64,000 nt of DNA from Pyropia yezoensis (Eukaryota > Rhodophyta > Bangiophyceae > Bangiales > Bangiaceae): NCBI GenBank assembly GCA_009829735.1, contig CM020618.1:35688894-35752893 (forward strand), given 5' to 3'. Positions 31,001 to 40,952 of the stretch are shown piece after piece; position 1 is the stretch's first letter, and each line of letters starts with the position of its first letter. The position numbers and the translations under genes are program-made. Under the pieces are notes generated by a model. That model saw only the letters and a program-made list of their open reading frames with translations, was not told the DNA's origin and did not search any database.

Positions 31001-32229
31001 CAATGCGAAGGTTCTTCTACTGGCCAGCAATGGCCGTCGACGTGGTCGACCACGTAAGGGGATGCCACCCCTGTGCACGTAACCGCATGAGTCTACATAG
31101 GCGGGCGTCTGCCATGAAGCTATTCCCACCTGATGGGCCCAACGAGCAAGTCGCTATCGACATACTCGGGCCACTTCCGATAACGGAAGAAGGGAACAGG
31201 TACATCCTGGTCATGTCTGACCGCTTCACTAAGCTGTCAAGAGCGGCAGCCATCCCGAATGATACGGCATACACGATCATGAACGCAGTGGTTGACCACT
31301 GGATCAGTGCATACGGAGTCATGAAGCAACTCCTCTCCGATAACGGAGCAAACCTTACGTCGGCATTCTGCACTAAGGTCCTGGGCATGTTCGGTATCGA
31401 ACCATGTCGGGCATCCGACTACCACCCGCAGTCCAACGGGCAGGTGGAGCGGTTCAACCGCACCATCGTAAAGATGCTACAGTGCTACGTGGCCGAGCAC
31501 ACGAACACTTGGGACAGGCTTCTGTCCGTACTCACCCTGGCATACAATGCCAGGCCACATCGGAGCACAAACATTGCTCCGCTGGAGTGGGTCATGCCAC
31601 TAGGCGTCGGTAACTTGACGCTGCCACCCGGCAGGTGCACTCGGTATGATACACCGAAGGGCCGACCCGCCGAGCGCATCCACCTAGCTTGGTTGGCCAA
31701 GCTATCGTGGATGATTCCTAAGCTCAAGGGTGCCCTTGACAGAACACAACTTCGATACAAGAAGAACTTCGACGCCCGACTACGGGTGCGCAACGCAACC
31801 CTGGTAACAGGTGACTGGGTCTATATCAGACACCAGAAGTTCCGAGGGAACAAGCTTATGCAACCGGTCAAGGGACCGTACCAGATCCTCCACAGAGATG
31901 ACCACTCTGTTATCTTACACTCCGATACGGAGATTCAACGCATCAGCATGAATGACGTCACACCTGCTCCGATGCCGGAACAGCCTCAGCCGGTACCGGC
32001 TGGGTTGCTACATGAAGCTCTTACAACCCACCGGTCAGATGACCCGGTGGGACCGGATGGGATTCCATACCAAGTAGAGAGCGTGGTCGGACACACCGAC
32101 CCGGACCTACCAGGACCCTGGTACGTCAAGGTTATGTGGGTCGGATACGACTCACCCACCTGGGAACAGGCGGCAAATATACCCCGCCAACTCCTCATGC
32201 CGTACATGAGGCGACGACGCCTACTGTAA
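28063..32229 (+). CDS. pol: Element E Pol polyprotein
   Basis: 1388 residues from the first ATG; the frame continues upstream to the slippery site. Protease DTG at 113-115; RT with YLDD at 580-583; RNase H; integrase zinc finger H964/H971/C1001/C1004; D1033, D1093, E1129 with exactly 35 residues between the last two; KGPYQIL module; chromodomain over the last 60 or so residues. All catalytic motifs are present and no stop is seen. Only scattered substitutions separate it from A. It could supply enzymes to defective relatives such as D. Confidence 0.95.
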   Translation: MTGGRWGYPSKPPRSTAGKAPRRARLSRRRINPRVHLPAPTTRRQGIDDQPPRLGGEDGKPRHVEPDKGPVQDARATPDIGVGHVLFTLENFKVSATLGVDPQSTRSYYPVLDTGAGPNLIRKDTLPDKWLPRVRVTRGPTIKDANGRLIRTTAAMSLQVTIGDLTTEVDFLVCETLSVPCILGCTFINVHVDAIRPGRRTVELQEADGTKRGHTAIVRDLTLQGSHVNVAVVYASVEPKTLRLAKRTRFEPLSETVLPVNCDLAGICRVQSNLRTYKRHGLTMANGLIDLPAGGSSLLVMANYRRKAVTLPKGTILGIAELYEGDILTPDKEGQVEPLEVLAVAETTERQQPDDGKPNPSAAPADLPPKDQEALKALAEADLDHLPPSVAEGVRRMLRKHDVMWTGGALGTIGATQHRIDLVPGARPARSQPHRAGPMQREIVDGEVKRMSEAKVIRPSMSEWGAPVVIVPKKDQTPRFCIDYRRLNLVTKKDSYPLPRMDECIDSLGEATVFTTIDCNAGYWQIPVADEDIPKTAFVCHSGVYEFLRMPFGLSNAPATFQRAIDIILSGVKWRNCLVYLDDVIVFSRNMDDHVQHVDEVLTLLRNAGVTLRLKKCAFFQQTVEYLGHQITPGKLGVLEANTRALRDARFPNTQTQLKSFLGMCNVYRRFVKDFARIAKPLTVLTSSTLPKVLQPPSPSEEEAFESLKRALLAPPVLALPHRRGTFVIDVDACDTQVGCTLLQGETLIGTENVIPDLRPVGYFSRTLNPAERNYSATERECLGVIWAVQLLRPYLEGSRFIVRSDHEPLRWLLNLGDKDSDSHGRLARWRLKMAEHDYRTVYKAGSTHHLGDALSRLDTPSGDTRPVDEDIPVVPVCMVGNATQGMADHTMAHLACPLTLADFREAQANDDDCRRHRANLLAGTAGIFSENEDGLIYRRAPADGRHQVVVPVSLRQAVMEREHENPTAGHPGGSRMFAAMRRFFYWPAMAVDVVDHVRGCHPCARNRMSLHRRASAMKLFPPDGPNEQVAIDILGPLPITEEGNRYILVMSDRFTKLSRAAAIPNDTAYTIMNAVVDHWISAYGVMKQLLSDNGANLTSAFCTKVLGMFGIEPCRASDYHPQSNGQVERFNRTIVKMLQCYVAEHTNTWDRLLSVLTLAYNARPHRSTNIAPLEWVMPLGVGNLTLPPGRCTRYDTPKGRPAERIHLAWLAKLSWMIPKLKGALDRTQLRYKKNFDARLRVRNATLVTGDWVYIRHQKFRGNKLMQPVKGPYQILHRDDHSVILHSDTEIQRISMNDVTPAPMPEQPQPVPAGLLHEALTTHRSDDPVGPDGIPYQVESVVGHTDPDLPGPWYVKVMWVGYDSPTWEQAANIPRQLLMPYMRRRRLL

Positions 32230-32887
32230 CAACCCAACCGACACCGACTTCGGCTGTTGGGGGGTGAGGCTTATACCTACTAAGTAGGGTGTGACATGGT
32301 TACGGCAGACTTAGGTTTCTAAGTCGAACCAAGCTTAGGTAACTAAGTAGTAGAGGCTTATACCTACTAAGTAGGGTGTGACATGGTTACGGCAGACTTA
32401 GGTTTCTAAGTCGAACCAAGCTTAGGTAACTAAGTAGAGCTAAGCTTAGGTAACTAAGTAAAACCTGAACCTTAATAAGTTAACTTAAAGGTAAAGGCTA
32501 ACTCCGATAATATCGAAGTAACTAGGGAGCTTACACGGGAGGATGACATCCCAAAGCCAAGACACCAAGGGAGGGAGGATGACCTCCCCAAGCATGAACC
32601 TACCGGAAGAAGTTGGACGGGAGGCAAGGCACCACTGAGCCAGAAGGGGTACTCCCCAGGGCAGCAAACAGAGGCAAGCAATGCCCCCAAAGGGGATGAG
32701 TTTATACTCACTACTACCCGGCTACCATAAGGGTTGCCGGGGCCCTCTCCCGCACAAACAATAGCACTCCTCAGTGGGTAGACCCACTGCCCGAGGGAGG
32801 CCACTCACGCGTAAGCGCGTAGACCTCCGTGCTCCACCGGTCGGCAACGTCACGACGGTCGACCACCCGAGTTACCTCGGTGCATAG
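32230..32887. repeat. Hairpin spacer of element E with an 87-bp duplication
   Basis: It has the same CTTAG...CTAAG hairpin units as A (for example CTTAGGTTTCTAAG and CTTAGGTAACTAAG). A unit from 32266 to 32352 (beginning GAGGCTTATACCTACTAAG) is repeated at 32353-32439, so E has extra hairpins. From 32770 to 32887 lies the former C-terminal end of the antisense ORF, now behind the new stop. Confidence 0.7.
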
Positions 32888-35218
32888 CTAGACGAGGGTG
32901 CTGCGGCCAGCCTCCACGTCCTCCAGAGCTTTCTGGAGGCGGTCAAGCACGCCACCGAAGCAACGCGCTGACCCAACCAGCGCAGCACCTGGGGGGATAT
33001 CCCCCCAGCTAACAGAGAGACCCCCACGCATTGCGCGGGTAACAAGGGCGTCAACGCCTTCATACCAGAGACGGGGACCCCCGTCATGTAGGACAGGGGC
33101 GGGAGGTGACACTGGCGCAGCCAGAGGAGCCACAGGAGCCGACACGGCTACCACCGGAGCCGGTGGCACCTGATACAAGGCCCGGTAGGACCCTACCGAA
33201 GGGGCTCCACCGTTACCACGGCGGTACTCCGCCCGACGACGGGACACCTCACGCTCCCCACCCACAGAGCCCCACTCTCGGGGACGACGGCCAACCGCCG
33301 CCGGCATCGGGTTACCGAACCACGGAGCAAGGATCTGAAGAGGGTCATGGATAACCATGGGAATACCCAGGTCAGCAACAGCCTCGGTGGATGCCCACCC
33401 ATGGCAACTGGGCTCACCCGGCTGAGTACGCCGGACACGCAACGAGTGACGAGGCAAGGGGGAAGCCCCAGCCTGCGGGTCCCGGTACGGGGGAAGGGCC
33501 AACACCCCAGCCCAGTTCACGGCATCGTGAACAGCCAGCAGGGCTTCGAGCTCCCGGGCCAACCCGGTCTTGGCGGCTATCAGATCCACGCCCAACTGCG
33601 CGATGTGCCGACGGACACCCGTCGGGAGATGAAACAGACGACCCTGCCGGCGGACGGACAGCAAGAAGGATGAAGCCTGCCCGAGGGTAACCTCAAGGGT
33701 GAAGGTACCCTGCAACGGGTGGACCGGTCGCGAGGCCAACACACTCCCGAAGTAGCGAAGGCAGGAACCGGTGTCAAAACGGAAAGCAGGGGCGGGTTCC
33801 CACCCCTCCTGCCATAGCGGCGGGCGCACGGGAGAGTATACCGGAGCACGACCGTTGCCGGTCTGCAACGCACACGTTATATCCGTGCGGAACGCATCCG
33901 CCATGACCCCATGGTTACGTCGCCAACTCGACGCCGACTTCAACCCCGCCATGGGCGGGTAGGGAGCCGTCAACGACAGATACGGGGGTACCCCCGGGTA
34001 GTAGTCAAAGTCGGGATACCGACCGGTACGGCTCACCGGCTCCCCAAACGCAACCGGCTCCGCCGCCGCCGCAATCCCCCGAGCACTAGCCGGGTAGTCA
34101 ATCTCCCGCGGCAACGCGGGGGCAATCAAGTCGCAGACCCCGAAGTTGGGGTCGAGGTAGACCTCACCCCGTCCCACCCGGGTGCGCCAAAGCTGCGCAT
34201 GCCGGTCGTCCGGCTGACTCAGGATCCAATGGTGTTCCACCCGGACCGCGTTCGGCTGGTTGACCAGCCGCACCAACTCCCGCTCCCAGCTCGGGTCCAC
34301 CTTAACGCGGTGGGAGGACTCTCCACGGGGATGCACCAGGTGGAAGTCCACCCGCATACGCCCATCGGACTCCATCGACTCTTGCACCGTGAGGCCTCGA
34401 ACCCGAGCCACCAAGTCGGACACCGACATGGCGGGTTGACCCGCCGCCACGGCGACGCCGCCACCCAACGGGGCAACCCGGGCAGGACCAGGAAGAATCG
34501 GGGGCGCCGGGGGACGCACCACCGGCAGAGGGGCCGACGTCGGAGATGGACGAGGCCGAGGAGGAAGAAGAAGGGCGGGCGCCCGCCCGGAGTAACTCCC
34601 GGTGTCAACCGCCATGGGAGAAGGAGCGTCTTGACCGCTCGACGCCCGCGGCACCGCAGGTACGGCACCGGCGCCGGCACCACCCGTCGGCGTAGCCCCC
34701 GCCTCGGAAGGGGAAGGCACTTGGACAGCCTCCGGAGCCGGAGCCCCGGCCGTGCGGACACCCGCACCGTCTTGACCCACCGCACCGGGTGTCGCACCGC
34801 CACCACCACCTGCGTCAACGTCGGGACCGCCTCGAGGAGTCACCGCCCGGACACCCGGACCACCTTGACCAGCCGGAGTCGGCTGCGGGTCGCCACCTCC
34901 GCCGCAGGGCGGACCATCTTGAGGTAGCTGCGGTGAGCCGGCACCGGCACCAGGCTCCATCCGGGCAGCCGGCAGAGAGGGGGTAGAAGCCGCCACGCGC
35001 GGTTGACCGCCGGGTTGACCTCCGGCCGACGGCACCGTCGTGCCGCTGCACACGGACGACAGTCCTCCGGCCGACAGACGGACGGACACCGCAGGCTCGT
35101 CGTCGTCAGACGAGCTCACCCCGTAACGCGCGGCGTTGGGACCGACAGGCGCGTCGTCCTCCATCTCCTCCCCAATCAGGAGGTCTTCCTCCTCTTCAAG
35201 CACCTGGGGATAGGACAT
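32888..35218 (-). CDS. Element E antisense ORF (776 aa, C-terminally shortened)
   Basis: ATG at 35218, acidic N-terminus (EEEEDLLIGEEMEDD), Gly/Pro/Ala-rich segment, then the aromatic-rich globular part with QGRLFHLP and HDAVNW. Nearly identical to A up to STLV, where CAG has become TAG; A has 39 more residues. Divergence from A consists mainly of scattered substitutions and no frameshift. It lies opposite to gag-pol with its 5' end facing the 3' LTR. The function is unknown. Confidence 0.7.
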   Translation of the reverse strand: MSYPQVLEEEEDLLIGEEMEDDAPVGPNAARYGVSSSDDDEPAVSVRLSAGGLSSVCSGTTVPSAGGQPGGQPRVAASTPSLPAARMEPGAGAGSPQLPQDGPPCGGGGDPQPTPAGQGGPGVRAVTPRGGPDVDAGGGGGATPGAVGQDGAGVRTAGAPAPEAVQVPSPSEAGATPTGGAGAGAVPAVPRASSGQDAPSPMAVDTGSYSGRAPALLLPPRPRPSPTSAPLPVVRPPAPPILPGPARVAPLGGGVAVAAGQPAMSVSDLVARVRGLTVQESMESDGRMRVDFHLVHPRGESSHRVKVDPSWERELVRLVNQPNAVRVEHHWILSQPDDRHAQLWRTRVGRGEVYLDPNFGVCDLIAPALPREIDYPASARGIAAAAEPVAFGEPVSRTGRYPDFDYYPGVPPYLSLTAPYPPMAGLKSASSWRRNHGVMADAFRTDITCALQTGNGRAPVYSPVRPPLWQEGWEPAPAFRFDTGSCLRYFGSVLASRPVHPLQGTFTLEVTLGQASSFLLSVRRQGRLFHLPTGVRRHIAQLGVDLIAAKTGLARELEALLAVHDAVNWAGVLALPPYRDPQAGASPLPRHSLRVRRTQPGEPSCHGWASTEAVADLGIPMVIHDPLQILAPWFGNPMPAAVGRRPREWGSVGGEREVSRRRAEYRRGNGGAPSVGSYRALYQVPPAPVVAVSAPVAPLAAPVSPPAPVLHDGGPRLWYEGVDALVTRAMRGGLSVSWGDIPPGAALVGSARCFGGVLDRLQKALEDVEAGRSTLV

Positions 35219-35397
35219 GATAACGGGTGCGGAGTCCCCCGCGCCCACAAGCCGTCGACGGCTACGACCCGGTCGGTGGGATAACCGGGACGAGCCAGGG
35301 AAGCGCGGGCCCCCGCGCTTATGACCACAAACGGCCACGAGAAGCGCCACAAACACGCGGGTCGACCCACGCCCCACGGGGCTACGAACGCGCTCCA

Positions 35398-35547
35398 CCC
35401 AGGCACCTGGGCGGGACGGGGCCACCCCCACACACGGGGTAAGCAAGGGGGGTCACCCCCAACCGCCCCCACGCAACGCGGGCAGCCCCCGCCCCCCACT
35501 CAATCGTCCACACGAGAGGGGCCCCCCTACCACCAGGCACCTGGTGG
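35398..35547. promoter_or_regulatory. Paired dyads upstream of the element E antisense ORF
   Basis: CCACCAGGCACCTGGTGG at 35530-35547 and CCCAGGCACCTGGG at 35398-35411, matching the pair in A with the central TG read as CA on this strand. Putative control sites of the antisense gene. Confidence 0.45.
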
Positions 35548-35802
35548 CGGATCCGCTTGCACCACCCCTCGGAAAGGGGGGTCGTGAACAAAAACCCGCA
35601 TCGGGAAATTAACGGTCCGGAAAACGGATCGTGTGTGTACCACACAAAGGGGGGCACCCCCCTCGGACAACCTCGAAAAGGGGTGTCTGTCGCGACGGGG
35701 CGCAAAGCCCCACCCGACGGGTAAACAGTCACGCGACCCACTTACATTCGGTAACCCGAATGCAACTCGACCCGAGGACGGGCCGAATCTAAGGGGGGGA
35801 TA

Positions 35803-36164
35803 TGTAGCAATATGGATGACCGTATTGTGACCCTAATATCAGGGGGGCTACTTCTAATCCTTAACTTCAATGTGAGAGTCCGGACTGGTCACGGTATCTA
35901 TAAGTTACGTATGACCAGAGGGACTTGCATCTTGGGGTGGAGGGTAGTTAGTAGTGTCTCCGAGGGTTTATAACGAGGGGGCCGGTGGCGAATCCACCGC
36001 CGGCCAAGGTAGAACAACAAACCCCTCCCATTTGGGCTCCCATCTTGGTCCCGTGGCTTGCGCTCCAAGGACAGCAACCTTGGCCTCCCGGTGACGTCGG
36101 TGCCGATCCCCCTTGGTGAGTGTTCCCTGAGAGTGGACGTGCGACGGATTCCTAGTGTGCTACA
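35803..36164 (+). repeat. 3' LTR of element E
   Basis: Preceded by the polypurine tract CTAAGGGGGGGATA (35790-35802) and followed by the second GTACG copy. It differs from the 5' LTR at three positions. Confidence 0.93.
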
Positions 36165-36708
36165 GTACGGTAGCGTAGATCGCCCCGGCTGGGACCCAGT
36201 TCCAGGTCAACGAGGGAGCAGGCCGGCGCGTCCCGTACGTGCGGACTACGGGGTATGCCCCGGTTACGGGTAACCCCCACCAACCCCTGCCGACATGAGC
36301 GGTGCGTACGGAGGCACCTCCGCACATCGCTGGTAGAACCAACTGGCTGGGGGAGTCCATGTTACGGTTGGCACCGGGATCCAAGGCCTACCAAGGGGCA
36401 GGCTCTCGGGCGCCCGAGGCAGGCAACCGGACCTATGGAGCAACCCGACGAGGACGCCCGGGACGGCCGGCACGTCCGGATGTATGTTGTGCGGAGACCC
36501 CCAACACTGGGTGTCCTCATGCCCGCTCATCCCGGAGGAGTCTCGACGGGCAGCGGCGCAACGCAAGGCATCCATTGGGGGGTATCCCGCCAGAGCACCG
36601 GCACCGGGTAGGCAGAAAGCTCCAGGAAAAGTACTGGCCGTCGAGGAGGCACCTCCTCTCCCGGATATCCCGGAAGATAGTACCCGGCCGAGCACGGGAA
36701 ACGAGTAA
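36165..36708 (+). pseudogene. gag: Element D Gag, C-terminal part after element E
   Basis: It resumes with GTACGGTAGCG in gag. Two more stops (TAG near 36174 and TGA near 36296) and a frame change near 36450 are visible against E. The zinc knuckle survives in the ORF from 36484 (C-x2-C-x4-H-x4-C, GDPQHWVSSC), which ends at TAA 36706-36708 after the GGGAAAC heptamer (36696-36702). Confidence 0.85.
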
Positions 36709-39700
36709 GAGGAAGGACGACGCGGGGTCGCTGGGGCAACCCTCGCAAGCCACCCCGGACTGCCGCGGGGAAAGCCCCACGGAGAGCGCGGTTCAGCCGA
36801 CGCCGCATCAACCCCCGGGTACACCTTCTGGCCCCGACGATACGGCGTCAGGGGATTGATGACCAACCTCCGAGGTTGGGAGGAGAGGACGGGAAGCCCC
36901 GTCACATGGAACCAGACAAGGGCCCTGTTCAGGATGCCCGAGCTACACCGGATATCGGTGTAGGACATGTGTTGTTTACCTTGGAGAACTTCAAGGTATC
37001 AGCCACACTGGGGGTTGACCCCCAGTCGACACGATCGTACTACCCTGTACTGGATACAGGGGCTGGACCGAACCTGATCCGGAAGGATACCCTCCCGGAC
37101 AAGTGGCTCCCGCGAGTCAGAGTTGCTCGGGGACCCACGATCAAGGATGCGAATGGTCGTCTCATCCGTACGACCGCAGCGATGTCGCTGCAGGTCACCA
37201 TCGGGGAGCTCACCACGGAAGTCGACTTCCTGGTGTGTGAGACTCTATCTGTGCCCTGCATATTGGGGTGCACCTTCATCAACGTTCACGTTGATGCAAT
37301 CCGGCCGGGCCAAAGGACCGTCGAGCTGCAAGAGGCCGACGGGACGAAGAGAGGACAGACAGCTATCTTCAGGGACTTGACGCTACAAGGGAGCCACGTT
37401 ATCGTGGCTGAGGTATACGCAAGCGTAGAACCGAAGACACACCGGCTGGCCAAGGCTGACCTCGACCATCTTCCCCCTTCGGTAGCTGAAGGGGTACGAT
37501 GGATGCTAAGAAAGCATGACGCCATGTGGACCGGCGGGGCGCTGGGTACCATTGGGGCAACCCAACACCGTATAGACCTGGTACCAGGTGCACGACCAGC
37601 GCGGTCGCAACCGCATCGCGCGGGACCTATGCAACAAGAGATAGTTGATGTAGAATTGAAGAGGATGAGCGAAGATAAGGTGATCCGACCTTCGATGTCG
37701 CAGTGGGGCGCCCCAGTCGTTATCGTACCGAAGAAGGATCAAACCCCTCGGTTCTGCATCGATTATCGACGCCTCAACTTGGTTACCAAGAAAGACTCAT
37801 ACCCTTTACCAAGGATGGATGAGTGTATCGACTCCCTGGGGGAAGCCACAGTGTTTACCACTATCGACTGCAATGCCGGGTACTGGCAGATCTCAGTTGC
37901 AGAGGAGGACATCCCCAAGACGGCGTTCGTCTGTCACAGTGGAGTGTACGAGTTAATAAGGATGCCCTTCGGATTGTCCAACGCCCCCGCCACATTCCAG
38001 CGGGCCATCGACATTATACTGTCGGGTGTGAAGTGGCGTAACTGCCTGGTGTACCTGGACGATGTCATCTTCTTCTCGCGTAACATGGATGACCATGTGC
38101 AACACGTCGACGAGGTACTCACCCTCTTGCGGAACGCCGGGGCAACCCTGCGCCTCAAGAAGTGCGCCTTCTTTCAGCAGACCGTCGAGTATCTGGGTCA
38201 CCAGATCACACCGGGTAAACTGGGAGTGCTCGAAGCTAATACCCGGGCACTCCGGGATGCACGATACCCAACCACCCAGGTACAGCTTAAAAGCTTCCTG
38301 GGGATGTGCAACGTATACCGACGGTTCGTCAAGGACTTCGCTCGTATAGCCAAACCGTTAACGGTTCTGACGAGCAGCGCCTTGCCAACGGTACTACAAC
38401 CTCCCTCACCCTACGAGGGAGAGGCATTCGAGCTGCTCAAGCAAGCTCTGCTAGCCGCACCCGTGCTTGCGTCGCCGCAAAGACGCGGGACCCTCGTCAT
38501 CGACGTCGATGCCTGCGATACCCAAGTGGGATGCACCCTGTTACAGGGAGAGACAATCATTGGTACCGATAATGCTATCCCGGACCTACATCCGGTGGGG
38601 TACTTCAGCCGGACACTCAACCCAGCTGAGCGTAACTATAGTGCCACCAAGCGCGAGTGCCTCGGAGACATATGGGCAGTGCAACTGCTCCGACCATACC
38701 TGGAAGGTTCCAGGTTCATCGTGAGGTCCGACCACGAACCTTTACGATGGCTTCTCAACCTTGGTGACAAGGATTCCGACAGCCATGGACGGCTAGCCCG
38801 GTGGAGGCTGAAGATGGCCGAGCACGACTACCGGACCATATATAAGGCCGGCTCTACCCATCATCTGGGAGACGCGCTGTCGCGACTCGATACACCGAGC
38901 GGGGATACCCGACAGGTGGACGAGGACATCCCGGTTGTGCCGGTTTGCATGGTGGGTAACGCCACCCAAGGCATGGTTGACCATACCATGGCACACCGCG
39001 CGTGCCCATTGACTCTCGCGGACTTCCGCGAGGCACAGGCCAATGACGATGACTGTAAACGCCATCGAGCTAACCTCCTGGCCGGCACGGCCGGCATCTT
39101 CTCCGAGAACGAGGACGGACTCATACACCGGCAGGCACCCGCCGATGGACGACATCAAGTCGTGGTTCCCGTGTCCTTACGACAAGCCGTCATGGAACGA
39201 GAACACGAAAACCCTACAGCCGGACACCCGGGGGGCTCGCGCATGTTCGCAGCAATGCGGAGGTTCCTCTACTGGCCAGCAATGGCCGTCGACGTAATCG
39301 ACCACGTACGGGGATGCCACCTGTGTGCACGGAATCGTATGCGTCTTCATAGGCGGGCATCCGCTATGAAACTATTCCCTCCGGATGGGCCCAACGAGCA
39401 AGTCGCTATCGACATACTCGGGCCACTTCCGGTTTCGGAAGAAGGGAACAGGTACATCCTGGTCATGTCGGACCGCTTTACTAAGCTGTCACGAGCAGTA
39501 GCGATCCCGAACGACACGGCCTACACGATCATGAACGCAGTGGTTGACCACTGGATCAGTGCTTACGGAGTAATGAAGCAACTCCTCTCCGACAACGGAG
39601 CCAACCTTACGTCAGCATTCTGCACTAAGGTCATGGGCATGTTCGGTATCGAATCACGTCGGGCATCCGACTACCACCCGGTCGCGGCGTCGGTCGGTGA

Positions 39701-40508
39701 CCACCCGCAATCCAACGGGCAGGTGGAGCGGTTCAACCGCACCATCGTCAACATGCTCCAATGCTACGTGGCGGAACACACGAACACGTGGGACAGGCTT
39801 CTGTCCGTGTTGACCCTGGCATACAATGCCAGGCCCCACCGGAGTACCAGCATTGCTCCACTGGAATGGGTCATGCCGATGGGCGTCGGGAATCTGACGC
39901 TGCCACCAGGCAGATGCACTCGGTATGACATACCGAAGGGCCGACCAGCCGAACGGATCCACTTAGCTTGGTTGGCCAAGCTATCGTGGATGATGCCTAA
40001 GCTCAAGGGTGCCCTTGACCGTACACAACTTCGATACAAGAAGAACTTCGAAGCCCGACTACGGGTACGCAACGCAACCCTGGTAACAGGTGACTGGGTC
40101 TACATCAGACACCAGAAGTTCCGCGGCAACAAGCTTATGCAACCGGTCAAGGGACCGTACCAGATCTTACACAGAGATGATCACTCTGTAATCCTGCACT
40201 CCGATACGGAGATACAACGCATCAATCTCAATGATGTGACACCTGCTCCGAAGCCGGAACAGCCTCAGCCAGTACCGGCTGGGTTGATACATGAAGCTCT
40301 TACAACCCACCGGTCACATGACCCGGTGGGGCCGGATGGGATTCCATACCAAGTAGAGAGCGTGGTCGTACACACCGACCCGGACTTACCAGGACCCTGG
40401 TACGTTAAGGTGATGTGGGTCGGATACGACTCACCCACCTGGGAACAGGCGGCGAATATACCCCGCCAACTTCTCATGCCTTACATGAGGCGACGACGCC
40501 TACTGTAA
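36702..40508 (+). CDS. pol: Element D Pol: open but with in-frame deletion and insertion
   Basis: The frame is open from the frameshift heptamer onwards, although the ATG used by the A/E ORFs is ACG here; the next ATG is at 36876 (1210 codons). Protease DTG and RT YLDD are present. Relative to E, 134 residues between protease and RT are missing (402 bp, joined at a repeated CTGGCC(A/G)AG). Nine residues are inserted in the integrase between YHP and QSNGQVE (near 39671-39697), a few residues before the catalytic Glu. Integrase function is therefore doubtful. The GPY-type module and chromodomain are intact. Confidence 0.85.
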   Translation, partial: RVRGRTTRGRWGNPRKPPRTAAGKAPRRARFSRRRINPRVHLLAPTIRRQGIDDQPPRLGGEDGKPRHMEPDKGPVQDARATPDIGVGHVLFTLENFKVSATLGVDPQSTRSYYPVLDTGAGPNLIRKDTLPDKWLPRVRVARGPTIKDANGRLIRTTAAMSLQVTIGELTTEVDFLVCETLSVPCILGCTFINVHVDAIRPGQRTVELQEADGTKRGQTAIFRDLTLQGSHVIVAEVYASVEPKTHRLAKADLDHLPPSVAEGVRWMLRKHDAMWTGGALGTIGATQHRIDLVPGARPARSQPHRAGPMQQEIVDVELKRMSEDKVIRPSMSQWGAPVVIVPKKDQTPRFCIDYRRLNLVTKKDSYPLPRMDECIDSLGEATVFTTIDCNAGYWQISVAEEDIPKTAFVCHSGVYELIRMPFGLSNAPATFQRAIDIILSGVKWRNCLVYLDDVIFFSRNMDDHVQHVDEVLTLLRNAGATLRLKKCAFFQQTVEYLGHQITPGKLGVLEANTRALRDARYPTTQVQLKSFLGMCNVYRRFVKDFARIAKPLTVLTSSALPTVLQPPSPYEGEAFELLKQALLAAPVLASPQRRGTLVIDVDACDTQVGCTLLQGETIIGTDNAIPDLHPVGYFSRTLNPAERNYSATKRECLGDIWAVQLLRPYLEGSRFIVRSDHEPLRWLLNLGDKDSDSHGRLARWRLKMAEHDYRTIYKAGSTHHLGDALSRLDTPSGDTRQVDEDIPVVPVCMVGNATQGMVDHTMAHRACPLTLADFREAQANDDDCKRHRANLLAGTAGIFSENEDGLIHRQAPADGRHQVVVPVSLRQAVMEREHENPTAGHPGGSRMFAAMRRFLYWPAMAVDVIDHVRGCHLCARNRMRLHRRASAMKLFPPDGPNEQVAIDILGPLPVSEEGNRYILVMSDRFTKLSRAVAIPNDTAYTIMNAVVDHWISAYGVMKQLLSDNGANLTSAFCTKVMGMFGIESRRASDYHPVAASVGDHPQSNGQVERFNRTIVNMLQCYVAEHTNTWDRLLSVLTLAYNARPHRSTSIAPLEWVMPMGVGNLTLPPGRCTRYDIPKGRPAERIHLAWLAKLSWMMPKLKGALDRTQLRYKKNFEARLRVRNATLVTGDWVYIRHQKFRGNKLMQPVKGPYQILHRDDHSVILHSDTEIQRINLNDVTPAPKPEQPQPVPAGLIHEALTTHRSHDPVGPDGIPYQVESVVVHTDPDLPGPWYVKVMWVGYDSPTWEQAANIPRQLLMPYMRRRRLL

Positions 40509-40952
40509 CGACCCAACCGACACCGACTTCGGCTGTTGGGGGGTGAGGCTTATACCTACGAAGTAGGGTGTCACATGGATTCGGCAAGACTTAGGTTCAC
40601 TAAGTTGGAGCAGACTTAGGCAAACTAAGTAGGCTACTGACTTTAACAAGTTTACTTGAAGGAGGTGACTAACTCCAATAATTTCAATTCTGAGGCTTAC
40701 GCCAAGGTAAACCTTCATCCATGGGGCAAGTGACGGATCGAGGAAGGTTGACCTTCACGAGTATTAACCAACCAGGATGGGTTGGGGGCGCGAGAAAAAC
40801 CAAGGCAAGCCACTGCTATGACAGACGGGGTACTCCCCACAGGCAGCCATCGGTATCATGCAAACGCCCCAGCGGGGGATGAGTTCATACTCACTACTAC
40901 CCGGCCACCATAAGGGTCACCGGGTCCCCCTCTCTCACAACAACATCACTCC
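40509..40952. repeat. Spacer between convergent pol and antisense ORF in element D
   Basis: Shorter and more decayed than in A and E: only traces of the CTTAG/CTAAG hairpins remain (CTTAGGTTCACTAAG, CTTAGGCAAACTAAG). No ORF. Confidence 0.6.

Larger units (their letters stand above)
25284..36164 (+). mobile_element. Element E: near-complete Ty3/gypsy element nested in element D
   Basis: Plus strand, 10.9 kb, LTRs 25284-25645 and 35803-36164 (362 bp, three differences by eye), perfect GTACG duplication. It has primer-binding site, gag, pol, hairpin spacer, antisense ORF and polypurine tract in the same order as A. Pol is intact and almost identical to that of A. Gag carries the same UAG. The antisense ORF has lost its last 39 codons to a CAG-to-TAG change. 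Confidence 0.95.
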
